From Porogramme epimiltina (Eukaryota > Basidiomycota > Agaricomycetes > Polyporales > Polyporaceae): 64,000 nt of DNA. Both the position numbers and the translations under genes were made by a program. The stretch spans positions 1 through 64,000 of the forward strand of contig FTLJ01000534.1 of assembly GCA_900155495.1 (NCBI GenBank), given 5' to 3'. Below are positions 45,848 to 57,422 of the stretch, piece after piece. Below the pieces are notes generated by a model. The model did no database searches. It was not told the DNA's origin and saw only the letters and a program-made list of their open reading frames with translations. Position 1 is the stretch's first letter; each line of letters opens with the position of its first letter.

Positions 45848-46926
45848 ATGAACGCGCGTAAACGCTCGCCGTTGGCTGCAAGCAAAGCCGGGCGAAAACA
45901 GGCGCTTGCTTCGCGACGTGCTGCGAAGCGCCGAGAGCGACGGTTTCCGACTCCGGCGGCGTTCCCGGGAATTTCAGCCTGAAAGCCCGTCGCAGTGCGG
46001 GCAGCAGTCAGCACTCACGCTTCAGGCCTCAGGAGCCCCGGTCTGGGGGCTCGGCGCTCAGTTGGGCGGCACCCAGCAATCACGCACCGCCATCCGCCCT
46101 GGGCCTCTTCCCCTTCCCCGGGCCCTGCCCGCGGCGCGCGCCCACCCAGCGTGCCTTGCTGCCCCGGCCCAGCGATCGGCCCAGCGACCGGCCCAGCGAC
46201 CTGTCGCCGCCATCTCCCGCGCAGGCGTGATCGCGACGGTCGACATCCCGCCTGCCACCCATGGAATGGGCCCTGGGGCCCGGGGCTGCAGCCCACCCGC
46301 ACCCGCACCCGCGCCGTCTGCCACCGTCTCTCCAAGCACGGCCACGCCCCACACGCCCTCGAGGTGCACCCCTGCGAGCACGATGTCCTGCGTTCGCCGC
46401 CCGTAACCTTGACTCTGCCCGCTGATCGCCTCTGATTGCTCCGCCCGCAGGTGCGCATGTGAGCCACCCTGTACGACACCACCGGAGGGGCATGCCATGA
46501 TGCCAGCGCCCGGCACCCCGACCCGCTCAGCGGGTGCTCCGAAGTTTATTATCCGTAAGCTCGCCCACGCCAGCCGTGCCTGTACGTCAGGCACCGAAGT
46601 TACCGCAAACCTTGCTATAGCCACTCAAGCCCCTCGTGGAGTCTCGTCCTCCATGAGGCCCACTCCGCTGGGTTCTATCAGCAGGACCCACTTACACAGA
46701 CACAGCCTTCCCTGAGAACCTCCCCCAACTAGCAGTCTCAGGCACAAAGGCACCACCATCCCGCACGCCCCGATGTCCACCATATATCCATCTCTCGTCC
46801 GCACCTGACATGTTGCGATTGCCAGGGGCCAAGACCACATCGGGCCAAGTTTAACTTGGGCCTGAAGATCACCTCCTAAACACCGGCGCATAGGGGTATG
46901 GTATGGATAGTCGCGCCATCTAACAT
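45848..46926. other. Intergenic, no gene recognised
   Basis: About 1.1 kb upstream of the G-alpha gene. It has short tandem arrays: CGGCCCAGCGAC repeated near 46168-46200 and a (CCGCAC)n run near 46300. No protein or RNA gene supported. Confidence 0.35.
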
Positions 46927-47039
46927 GGCTACCTGGCGCAATGGTAGCGCGTTTGGCTTCGATCGCCGACGGCTATTTGAGCTCTCTTCACGGGTTAGAG
47001 TTCACCAAAAGGTTGCAGGTTCGAGTCCTGCGGTGGTCA
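46927..47039 (+). tRNA. tRNA-Arg (anticodon TCG) with an intron of about 41 nt
   Basis: The acceptor GGCTACC pairs with GGTGGTC (two G-T wobbles), discriminator A at 47039. D-arm GCGC-AATGGTA-GCGC. The anticodon stem TTTGG/CCAAA encloses CTTCGA, then the intron, then A38. The T-arm is GCAGG-TTCGAGT-CCTGC. The intron lies one base after the anticodon as expected. The anticodon call depends on this stem register. No other register gives a five-pair stem. Confidence 0.82.
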
Positions 47040-47041
47040 TC

Positions 47042-47046
47042 TTTTT
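47042..47046 (+). terminator. Pol III terminator of tRNA-Arg
   Basis: T5 run three bases after the discriminator base of the tRNA. Confidence 0.7.
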
Positions 47047-48775
47047 GCCTTCCACAACGTCCTTATTACTACGACCTCATCTCGACAATAGAACATTGAA
47101 GAGTTTTCAGACATGTTGACAGCTCTTCATTTACACACCAAGGGACATCGAACGCAAATAGTTACCGACCGCGACAAAGAACGACAGCTCATGATCCAAA
47201 GTCCAAGGAACCGCCTTCGCAAGCGGTGGCTTACAACCACGATCAATCTCAGTCTCGTCCCAAAGACTTCCGTGCCTTCGCATCTCCCGAGACATCATAG
47301 GTTAAGAATGTTCGCACATGCGGGGCCCCTGGGAAGATGTGCCATTCCTTCTCGCACTATTGATGTTGCTCAGGGTAGCTCCGCAACGAAATCAGTATCT
47401 CTTACACCGCACACAAGTGTGACGGATGGTAACCTCGTTACTTCCTCTCAAGACAAAGGACAGCAGGGGCGACCCTGGGACCGAAAAAGTGCGCGTGCGT
47501 CGGCCACGTCCAAGCAGCGACGCCGTCCCCGCATCTCCCAGACAGGCTCGCCCCTCGAAATCTCGAACATGCGCGATGGCGCGTCCACCTGCACACTTCC
47601 GCTGGCATCTGGCGCGCGCCCCGAGGACCGCAGGCGCACAAATCCAGGGGCACCACCGCGGAGCGCACCGCACGCTGGGAGTCTGGAGATCTCTCGCAAC
47701 CTGGACGCCCCCCGGGAGGCCCGCGTCCGGGGAACACCCGCGCCGCCTCCGCACTGCGCAGACGCCCCTGGTCACAGGCTCCCCTCCATACCCCCCTCGG
47801 GAGCTCAAGTGCGCCGCTCGTCAAAGACGGGCGGATCGCCAGAGCCTCCGAGCGCTACGCATGCGCCCCGAGGCACCGAAGAGAACGCTCGCTAGGGCAG
47901 GGGAGCACACGCGCGTGCCGTACGAGGCTGCGAGGCGCGAGCAGCCGAGCCCGCGACCTCGGGGGCTGTAGCCGGAGACGACGATGCCGCACCTTGCACC
48001 TTGTGTGCTCGCCCCCTGGCCCCGACGAACCGAGTGCTCCGACGCGTTTCGGTGCGCGGCCGGCGTGTGCTTGATCGGCGTCGAGGCTCACCTGCGGCGG
48101 GCGGCGAGTGGGGTCATGGTGGTGCCTCTTGCGCAGGTGTGCCGGCATGTCGGACGAACGCCGCCGCATCTCCTGGGATCTTTCGCGCTCACTGGAGCGC
48201 ATGAAAGGGCTTTGGCGCATGCGGTGAGGCGTGAGGTGCGGGGGTTGGGCCAGCAAATAGAGTTTACTTCACATCCTGGCCCGCATAGCTGTTATGCTTG
48301 GCACGTAGTAACTGGGACTGCTGTAGCAGCGTGAGCGGAAATTAAATTCCAAGCGCAACGGTAGAGGAAACACTCACTCTAATCCGGCGTTCAATAACTG
48401 CTACTCCTGGTGTAAACCTTCTACCGGATTATGACGTAGCCATGTTAATTTGCGAGGGCAGGGGCCCTTCCTCAGAAGACTCATGATCAGCGACATCGTG
48501 CATCAGCTCTTCCGCACCGGGGGTCCGCCGCAACGAACCACCGGAGGCCCATTACGTGCCTGCCAGGGCTGCGTTCAGGAGGGGCGCCTCACGTATCTGC
48601 TTTTCACGCTGCGCTGCGCTGCAAGGAATTTCTGGCCCGCTCAACGCCGCGGGCGACGAAGTGAAGTAATACAAATGCATTCTGATTTTGACTGCTGCCC
48701 GGACCGCACACACCCCGCGACGGTGCGCACACTGGGCGCCCGGCCGGTGCGCGCTCCCACCCCCTTCTAGTGACA
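47047..48775. other. Intergenic, no gene recognised
   Basis: About 1.7 kb between tRNA-Arg and the aspartokinase 3' end. The GC-rich core (47460-48230) has open frames on both strands at once. That is typical of biased composition rather than coding, and no domain is visible. Confidence 0.35.
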
Positions 48776-51036
48776 TCAGAACAGCCAGGGGCCGACTGGG
48801 AGAGCAAAGAAAAATCGGAAAACGGAGTCAGCCGCGCGTTGCAGGTGGGGGGCATCACGAACGTGACGGAGCATGGAACGATACGCACTGCGACCGCGTT
48901 CGCCTTCCTGCTTGATCTGGAGGCAGCTCTGGTGGATGAGGTTGAGCGCCTTGACGGCGTCGCGGCCTTCGATGACACACGAGATGTTGATCTCGTTCGC
49001 GCCCTGGCTTATCATCTCGATGTTCACGTTGCCCTGCCCGAGGGTGGTGAACATGCGCCCGGAAATGCCGATCATATTCCGCATCGACCGTCCGACGAGC
49101 GAGAGGATGGCCATGTCGCGGATGACGGTCACCTGGTGAGGGAGATTAAGGAACTCGGCGCCGACATGCGGAGCAGAAGGAGCCAGACGCACCGTGCCGC
49201 TCTTCTGGAGTTCGCGTACGACGCGGTCAAGCTTCTTTTTGTCAAGGTTCTCCTCGATGGCCATACTGACATAGACCTCGCTCGTGCTGATGAGGTCTAC
49301 GACGATGCCGTAGCGGTCAAGCGCCCCAAAAATATTGGCGAGGAAACCATGTGAGACGTTTTTGCGGTTAGAGTTGACGTTCAAGACGATGATGTGCTCC
49401 TTGATCGTGACTGCCGTCGGCTGTCGTACCTTGCTGTGCTTGTCACCGGCAGGGGACGCAAGGGGCAAGAACGCCTTCCCCGCAGAGGTTGCCGGCAAGA
49501 CAGGGGGGTATGATGAGTCCGAGTCGTTGAGTTGCGAGAGGTCAACGTCGGGGTCAGGGTGGATGACGGTGCCTCCGCCCTTAGGGTTCTCCACGTTCTT
49601 GATACGAATGGGGATCTTTCGCCGTATGACCTGAGCAAAGTTGGCCGTCAGATCCAGGCCCACCGCGGCAACCGCCCATGCGGAAGAGAAGCATGGGGCG
49701 CACCTGGTCCATAGTGAACGGGTGCACGACTTCGCTCCCGTAGTACGTCAACTCGGCCGCCTCTTCTGGGGAGATGATCGGGATTAGCCTTGCTGTAGGC
49801 ACCTTGCGAGGGTCAGCGGTGAAAATCCCGTCAACCTCTTTCCAGATCTGTAGCTCTGAGGCACCAAGGCCGGCCGCCATGAGCGCTGCAAGGAGGTCGG
49901 TGTATCCACGCCCAACCTGCCTGAGAAGTGACCCAGGCACAGGCCCGAAGAACCCTGGAGAAGCGGTCAGAGAGCGTCTGCATGTGGGCGTGAGATCATA
50001 CCTGTGACCACTGGGACGCGGCTCCCGCACTGCTTGATCCTCTCCGCTACCAGGTCCGCCACTCGGTCGTAGAAGTCTTGGTCGAGCGTGTCCGAGTCTG
50101 AGAAACTCTCCCCCTCCGCCGCGGGTATAATGTTCTCTAAGCTGACGAACTCTGCGTCGACGTTCTGAGGTACGGAGGTTAGCGCGAACCGGGTGAGACC
50201 GCAAAGATACTGACTCTATCCCGCAATACAGCCGTCATCAACTTGCACCCGAGACGTTCACCAAAGCCAACGATGCTGTCTCTAGACCTCGGAGAAATTT
50301 CGTCTATAATCTATTAAGGGCACCATGAATGAATAGGCGACGCGTGCATGATAGGTCATGGCACACACCTGCGTAGCAAATAGGAAGGACCGAAGTGACT
50401 CGCAGTCCCGCTCAAACTCAGCCTCCAGCTCCTTCAAGATCTCAGGATTTCGGATGGCCGAGCGCGCGGCATTGACGTGTTCAGAGCGAATGACGTCGAC
50501 CGTGGTATTGAACGTAGGCGGCGTGTCGGTGACGGAGGTCATTCCCAGGGCGAACGCAATAGACTCTGACTTTGGGGAAGACTTTCCCGGGCTTGTGAAC
50601 GGTGACGAATACTGAGTAAGCCTCGAGAGGGCGCCATTCGGGGACATGGTTCCTGGAGTTTCCGATGCACTGTTCTCCCGCTTCAACGCCTCACCTGCCG
50701 CCCGGAGAAGTAGATTCGTCGTTCCAAGCGCCTTCGTGGACCCGGAGCGCGCGGAACAGACAATCACAACCTTATGTTGGTCAATGTATTCTCTAGGGAC
50801 GTTAGAGAGTGAGTCATATACCTTGTCAGGCGAAGGATGGTGGCGACGTACGGTATGATGTTTTCTGCGATCTGCGCGGCGAACTTTCCTACACTCGTTC
50901 CACCATACTTCTGCACCAGCCATGTCGCGGCGGGATCTATGGTGTTTTGATGCATGTTTGGCGGTGTCCGCGGACCGCTTTGAGATGAGAGGGAGGAAGA
51001 ACGGGAGGAAGGTGGGGATGCCGATGCAGCGGACAT
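48776..51036 (-). CDS. HOM3: Aspartokinase (aspartate kinase)
   Basis: First step of the threonine/methionine branch from aspartate. The ATG at 51036 starts MSAASASPPSSRSSSLSSQS, a disordered Ser-rich leader, then the kinase signature WLVQKYGGTSVGKFA. DQHKVVIVCSARSGSTKALG, TNLLLRAAGEAL, GRGYTDLLAALMAAGLGASE and LQIWKEVDGIFTADPRKVP follow. The Thr-sensing ACT domains include HIIVLNVNSNRKNVSHGFLA and VIRDMAILSLVGRSMRNMIG, and NINISCVIEGRDAVKAL-like sequence. A last intron (about 48792-48860, GTGCGT...CCCAG) joins GERGR to IGPWLF and the stop at 48776. The ACT domains indicate feedback control by threonine. Several introns interrupt the middle. Confidence 0.93.
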
Positions 51037-51651
51037 GTTCGATCCTGAGGGGGCGTATAAATTGCTTTGGCGCAATGACTCGACTGGATGCTGAGAGCGA
51101 TCTCAACGACAACGCGCGCAGATGACACTATCAGGAGAACGTACCAGATTACGAGGTCTCCCGAGGTGCGAGTCTGTCTTCTACACGTTTGAATGGGCCG
51201 TTCCGGGTCGGGTCGGTTAGGGTGGACTAGTTTACACGCCTAGGAAGGATGGGTTCGGGAGAGACATCTGGGTGATAGGGGCGCTTCTTAAGCCGGGGAG
51301 GGGCGGAACGTGTTTCACAAGGCAAACATGCCGACGCGCTGACAAGTTCGGTGGGGGATGGGACAGAGGAGCGACAGGACGAAAATCTTCGGAAGTGCTC
51401 GAAGGCTTCATGGCCGGAATAATAGAACGCGATCTAGCGGGCGTCTACATTCCCAGATGGGCTGCGCAGAGCGGATCAGTACATCCGGTTCCGGGTCATA
51501 ACCAGGTTGTTATCCGTCTTACAGGGGATAATAATGTCTTGAAAGCGGTGTATACGGGATCTAGAACGCCGCGGGAGCATACACGTATCGTCACCTCTCC
51601 GCTGGGCGCGCACCATCCTCTTCCTCGCCTCCGTTGAGCGTCCTCACGAAC
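51037..51651. promoter_or_regulatory. Bidirectional promoter region of aspartokinase and ChAPs gene
   Basis: About 615 bp between divergent start codons 51036 (minus) and 51652 (plus). No TATA box or clear Gcn4-type TGACTC site pair that I would call with confidence, although an ATGACTCG sequence lies at 51075-51082. Confidence 0.4.
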
Positions 51652-54412
51652 ATGGCCGACGCATCGTTCAAGGATGTGCCGGAGCTATTTGAAGTATGTA
51701 GCGCCACCAGCAGTTTCTCCGATCGCTCACAACGCATCCACAGGTCGACCTGGGAGAGTCGCTACTCGCGCGGACGGAGAGCCTATGTCAGTCACAATCT
51801 CCCCGGTTTCCCCGCGACGTGCCTCACGACTTCTTCTACAGCCACGTTCCGCGAACTCGGACCGCCTGACCTCGTGCATGTGCTAAAGAGCAGTGGGCGT
51901 AGCGGGCAGCGCGACGTGAGTACTCTCGACAACATCATTGGCGCCACCGCCTACAACCCAACTACAGCTCGGCTCGTATCACTTCGTCTCCGGAGTGGAC
52001 GCATCCTCCTCCGCGTCATTAGCGGCGTACATCAACTCTCTCACATACAACATTGAGGACGACTCGGGCTGGTTTTCGAAGGGAGCATCATGGAAGGTGA
52101 AGAGTGGATGTTACTGGTGAGTTCTTGTCTGCTCCGCCCAAATCCCCCATGTGAACCCGCGACGACAGCTGCTTTAACGCGTTTTCTCGCGTGGATGTTC
52201 GCGTGGACGTCAAAATACCCGGTGGCGTGCAAGCGTATGTTGTGGATCTACGAGGAGAACGGTGCGTCTGCAACTATACTGCAGTTCAGGACCTTGTTGA
52301 GAGCGGCACAGACATGAAGCAACACCGGAGGTCTGGCAAGAGACATTTCTGTCGGCACTACTCCGCGCCATCCTCTACTCCGACGATCCTACGTACTGGC
52401 TTGAAGCATACCGCAAGCTGGACCCCATCACAAACCCGGAGGGCGAATTGCGGTTCCTACAAGCGGCGGAGGCTTTGTTCATGAAAGGTATGTCCCTCTA
52501 CCCATACTATACCCCGCCCCACGTTACAACTGTCGTACAGGATGGCAAGTCGGCTCGGACCCCGAGATTCAAGTCGCCACGGTCGTGTCCAACCACCTCA
52601 CAGCTGCCATTATGAAGTATTTCGGGGACAGTGGCCGCTTCCAATACGCGGCAAATCTCTTCGAGAAGATATCCGCCCGGGAACCGGAGGTGGCCTCACT
52701 GCTTGCAAAGAGCTATCTGGGAATGAGTACGTCCATCCTTCTAGCATCCTGCATTCCATGGAAGAGCCAATCCTGCTCGCAGATGAGGAAGTGAAGGCGG
52801 TCCAGATCATGGCCTCCGCTGTAAAGCAAACCCCGCAATCATACACCCTCCTCCATGTTCAATGCGAGTTCCTCCGTGCCAAAGGGAAGCACGAATGGGC
52901 CCTCAAGCTCGCACGGCAAGCCGTCAACTGCGCACCCAGCGAGTTTGTAACATGGGAAAAGCTGACTGAGTGCTACATTGACCTCGGGCAATACGAAAAC
53001 GTACGCACATTTATTAATAACCTGTAACGCAAACTTGACCTCTAGATAGGCTCTATTGACTCTCAATTCATGTCCAATGTTCACCTACAACAGCCGCGAT
53101 GCCCACAGAAACCTCACGCCTTCACGGGTACACCTACCTCCCAAAGGGAAGATCGTGGAAATCCTTCCTGAGCGGGTCAAGACGGAGGACGACGAGGCAG
53201 ATCCTGCCCTTCTCCGTCTCCCCGCGCCAGGTCTTCGCGGAACATGGTCTCGTGCGTACGCCCTCCTCACTCGCCTGGTGTCACAAATCGGCTGGGATGA
53301 GCTCCTCAAGACGAGGAGCTCCGTCTTCGTGATGGAGGAGGAGTACCGGATGCAGAAGGCGCAGACCGAACAAGCTCCGTCCACCCCAGTCATACATGAA
53401 GACGGCACGGTTGTCTCCCCCAAGCGCGGCGTATCGTTACAGGGCAAGGCCGCGGCGGATGATGATGCCTCGACACGCGGCGTAGTGTCGCCCGCACACT
53501 CCACACCCGATGAGGACCACGACGAGCCCAAAGGCGACGGTGACTCGGAGACCCTCGTAGCTGCGAACGGGATCCCGACCATCCGGATCTCAACGGAGAG
53601 CGCGCGCGAGGCTGCAAAGGAGAACGGCAACGCAGAGGCGGAGTCGGCGAAGGAGAACGGGATCCACGACGCGGCGGGAGACTCGCTCGAGAAACCCGTG
53701 CAGGCGGCAGAGAAGGCGGAGAACCAGGACGACGGCGGCCAGTCACCGTCACAGGAGCCGTTTTCGTTCAGCAACAAGCGTCTTTGCGAGCGGTGGTTAG
53801 ACAACCTCTTCATGGTCCTCTACGAGGTGAGCACACTCGAACACGCGTTTCTTGCACAAGTTACTGAGTTACTATATGACTCCCTCTAGGACCTCCGAGT
53901 ATGGACCATCTTCCGCGCCGAGGTAGCGCACTTCAAAACCCAGCACGTCGCTTACCGCAAGACGGGCCTGGAGTGGGAGATCCTAGGTGACCTCGGTATC
54001 CGCCTGCACCACAAGGAGGAGGCGAAGGAGGCGTACCAGCGCTGCCTAGACACGCCGCGCTACGCGTACAAGCCATGGTCGAAGCTGCTGGACATGTACG
54101 CGGAGGAGGGAGACATCCAACGCTCGCTGCAAACGGCTGTGCGCGTCGCTGCGTACCAGTGGGGCGAGTACGCCGAGATGACTGTGAGTCTTCCGCCCAG
54201 CTTAGGTACACTCCGACAAGTCTTAACCGTGCCTCTACGCGCAGTACCCTACTCAGATCGCGCGGTGCTTCTTCAAACTGGGCCAGATCCATGGGCACGC
54301 GAAGATCCAGTGGTCCCTGTTGAGCATGGGTCTCCCGGAGCCCGTCCTGAAAATCATGGAGAGCTACCTCGTGTATGGCCGCACGTTCAAGGTGGAGGGT
54401 TACGATTTCTGA
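51652..54412 (+). CDS. ChAPs family protein (Bud7/Bch1-like exomer subunit)
   Basis: Exomer component that binds Arf1 at the trans-Golgi network and sorts cargo such as chitin synthase to the surface. The ATG at 51652 starts MADASFKDVPELFEV. An intron of 55 nt (51787-51841) is needed to keep the frame into FRELGPPDLVHVLKSSG. Next are LGSYHFVSGVDASSSASLAA and DDPTYWLEAYRKLDP. TPR-like repeats follow: FQYAANLFEKISAREPEVAS, EWALKLARQAVNCAPSEFV, WEKLTECYIDLGQYENALLT. An acidic Glu/Ala-rich insert (53390-53760), absent from the core fold, precedes LCERWLDNLFMVLYEDLRVW. The C-terminal part has LEWEILGDLGIRLHHKEEAK and ends YGRTFKVEGYDF, stop at 54412. About eight introns. Confidence 0.9.
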
Positions 54413-56666
54413 GGGTCTACTACCACCGTTCTCCTCCCCCTCACCGTTACCCCGCTGTGCGTTTCATCTATTGGTTTTCTCCTCTGGCTCCTCCGGACTC
54501 TTACCATGCTCGCCGGAAATGTAGATTCTTGTATGTATTCCTGCTGGTGTCCGTGCCATCTCGGTCGGGGTACCCCAGTAGCTATTCGGTATCTTATTCG
54601 TTGCGCGTACTTTCTTATATCTATCTCTAACCTGCTGGGTGTGCAATCTGGTCTATATGCGTGTTCAGTCGCTGCATCCATCAATCCCAGCAACAAAACG
54701 TTGGGGGTCGGCTGTGGGGGCCTGTAATATCCCTATCACTGAGTGCATTCCATGGTCTTCGCCAGTGACACTCAGTACACGCTGCAGAATCGCCGTCAAC
54801 CTCTCTATGAGATGAATTTGGGAAAATAACCTTACAGTTGACAATGGAAAACCAAGTCGAGATCTTTCTACCCGCATACACTAACTCTAGTCTTCTAAGT
54901 AGACGAGGACTTACCGAGCTATAACTTCTAGCGATCTACGCTACTACGAATATTTCAGGTATGTCCTCTGCGAATATAATGTCAGGCATGGGTCTCACGA
55001 CCTTGTTTGCGGGGTCGCTAGGAATGACATCCCCAGTAAGAGGGGGCTTACCGTGCCCTCAAGCTCTTACGGGTGATATCGTTGGTCCCCGACCTACAGT
55101 CCAACAGGATGTCGCTTCTCAACTATCCCCTCCCGGGGCTACACACAAGTCACTACAACAATACGATATCGCCTCTCTACGGCCTTCTTTCGGCCAAGTA
55201 ACGACTCGGTCTACACAGAACCCTGGCCAACTAGCCACTCTAGTGAAGACAGTGTGTGGGCGTGATTCGACGCAGTTTACAACACATATACTTCTCCCTC
55301 TCCCCGTCTTCCACCTTTCCTAGTCCTCCACCTCGTCCCGACTCGCTGAGCTTCGTTCCCCCGCCCGCACAGCTCGACGCTTCCCCCCCTCGCGTCCGCC
55401 CTCTCGCCGTGCGGCTCGCGCGCCCCAGGCGCGAGACTCCACCGCACGAGCGCGGTTTCCCTCAAGTATTCCTCGCGTCCCTACGCTGCCCCTCACTGCG
55501 CAGAGCAGCGTTTCCGGTGGAGTAGCTCGCGGACCCAGCGGCACGACGCCCCGCAGTTTGCGCGAACCGACGGACCCACAACCCACGTCGCCCCAAGCCG
55601 TGCCGCCGCCCCGCACACACCTCACCAGCGACGCCTAGCGCACCCCCTACTCTACGTCATCCGACCCCAAACGCACTGCGCCCAACGCGCCCCCGTCAGC
55701 CCCCTGAACGCTAACATTAAAGTTAACGATAACCCCAAGAACCAAGATCCGAACCCAGCCAATCCACCGGAGCGCACTCGGCGGCGGGCGCACTAACCCA
55801 CCACCCCGAGTCGTCCAGGCCAGGCCCACGCACGGCACGGCCGCAGCTGCAGCTGACGGGCATGCTCCGTCCACTGCGCCGCGCGCCTCGACCGATTGAA
55901 ACATTATAATATTAGGGTTGGGCCTGGCGAAGCCTCTCCACCCGCCGCACTGCGCAGCGTCAGGGGACAGGCTCGACCTCGAGCTCGGGCCCAAGCCGGC
56001 CAAGGCGGCGGCGCGCCGCCGACCTTGTTTACGAGTTCGGAGTAAGTAGGTAACTCGAGCCTCAGGCAAGGGTTGCATTGCGTCATGCGTAGCTGGCCGG
56101 CTCGGGCAGAGAAGGAGAAAGAGAAGCGCGATCGGCGCCGTCACCCGCCAGACCGGCCGCGCCCGATCCCCTTACCCGCATATTCACTTTACTGACCCGC
56201 CGAGGGGGAGAGAGAAAAGCGGTGCGCGCCGAGGCACGCCGCCACGCTAACTCGAAGCTGTGAAGGTCGACGTCGACGTAGAACGCTCTTCGACTCGGAG
56301 CTGCACGCCAAGTGTCTTCGTCGGTCAGCAGGCTCTCGCAGGGGCGGTGGTTAGGGGGAGGCGGAGAGGAGGAACGCAGGTTAAATTACTAGAGGTGCTG
56401 CGGGTACGGTAATAGCGGGGGGGTCATGTCGTGTGCGGCGCAGGCGTAGGAGTAGACGGCAACGGGAATAGGGCTAGCGATAATCATACACGGCCTATGA
56501 ATACAGTGTGGGTAGCGGTGCGTGTGCGGAACAGACAGAACAGCGGCGGGGGCGCGATGCGGATAGGAATGGAAAAAGATGGGCGACATGCGGTGAGGGG
56601 GCGGATGCGAACAGTCCGGTCGGCGGGAGCGATGCAGATGGGGGCGCGTGCGTGCAGGGGCAGCGG
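54413..56666. other. Intergenic, no gene recognised
   Basis: About 2.25 kb. The first 300 bp look like the ChAPs 3' UTR. One intronless frame (54961-55323 plus, 120 codons) has less biased composition and no domain. From 55320 to 56300 the DNA is C- and G-rich with no coding evidence. Confidence 0.35.
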
Positions 56667-57422
56667 TCATGACCGCGGCATGCGCGCGGCGGCCATCGTG
56701 ATGCGCGACGAACAGTGGTGCGGGTGCGCGGCGGGGTGGTGCGCGTAGCCATGGTGGTGCGCGGGTGGCCGCCATCCCCGCGCTGCGGCCATCGCGAGCG
56801 CAGGGTGGGTATGGTGCGCGGCAGATACGGAGGCACGCGCGCGGGCGGCCATGGCGTGCTTCTGGAGGCGCGCGACGACGTCGCGGGCGAGGAAGACGGT
56901 GCCCTTGTCCTCCTCGTAGAGCGTCGCGCCGTCCGCGATCGGCTCGAGGATGTGCATGTCCGCGGGGTGCACGGTCGCGCGGTGCGAGTAGCGGAACTGG
57001 GTGATGAACTCGTGCCGGAAGACGTGCACGTCCGCGACCATGAGCGCCGAGGCCATGCCGCCGGGCGCGGGCGTGTGGGGCACTGTTGTTTTCGCGCGCG
57101 AGCGAGGAGCGGGGGCGGGCGGACGCGAGGGTGTTTGCGGCGGATTTTGGAGGGGCGGGGGGAAGAGGCGGGGGAGGGAAATGACGNNGGCGGGGGGTTT
57201 GGGGGGGGGGGGGGGAAGAGGCGGGGAAGGAACATGACGCCACCGGTCAGCGAGGTGCGTCATTAGGGAGGCGCGCGCGCGCGAGCGCGGGTGAGACGCG
57301 GACGCACCTTGGACGAGACAGACGTCGCCGTGGAGGCGCGCGAGGGCGAAGACGGGTTTTTGGTCTTGGGGCGGAGCGGAGAGGCTCGACGCCGAGGAGG
57401 GGGAAAGGGGCGGGGCGGACAT
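56667..57422 (-). CDS. Hypothetical protein, two exons, intron contains assembly gap
   Basis: The ATG at 57422 opens MSAPPLSPSSASSLSAPPQD followed by KPVFALARLHGDVCLVQ. A GTGCGT donor near 57308 and an AG near 57084 would splice in frame to PHTPAPGGMASALMVADVHV. VFRHEFITQFRYSHRATVHP, LEPIADGATLYEEDKGTVFL and ARDVVARLQKHAMAARARAS follow, then a His/Ala-rich tail to the stop at 56667. I do not recognise the family. In favour: a coherent join and protein-like middle section. Against: very high GC and a gap of unknown size (NN at 57187-57188) inside the proposed intron. Product would be about 180 residues. Confidence 0.35.
   Translation of the reverse strand: MSAPPLSPSSASSLSAPPQDQKPVFALARLHGDVCLVQGASASHPRSRARASLMTHLADRWRHVPSPPLPPPPPKPPAXVISLPRLFPPPLQNPPQTPSRPPAPAPRSRAKTTVPHTPAPGGMASALMVADVHVFRHEFITQFRYSHRATVHPADMHILEPIADGATLYEEDKGTVFLARDVVARLQKHAMAARARASVSAAHHTHPALAMAAARGWRPPAHHHGYAHHPAAHPHHCSSRITMAAARMPRS
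57187..57217. other. Assembly gap beside a long G run
   Basis: Two N at 57187-57188, followed within 15 bp by GGGGGG and then an uninterrupted run of 15 G. Such runs often stall sequencing and can form G-quadruplexes, so the local sequence length is unreliable. Confidence 0.95.

Noticed and set aside
53085..53813. 242-codon frame antisense to the ChAPs acidic insert
   Set aside because: Its Ser-rich translation is simply the complement of the Glu/Ala-rich insert.
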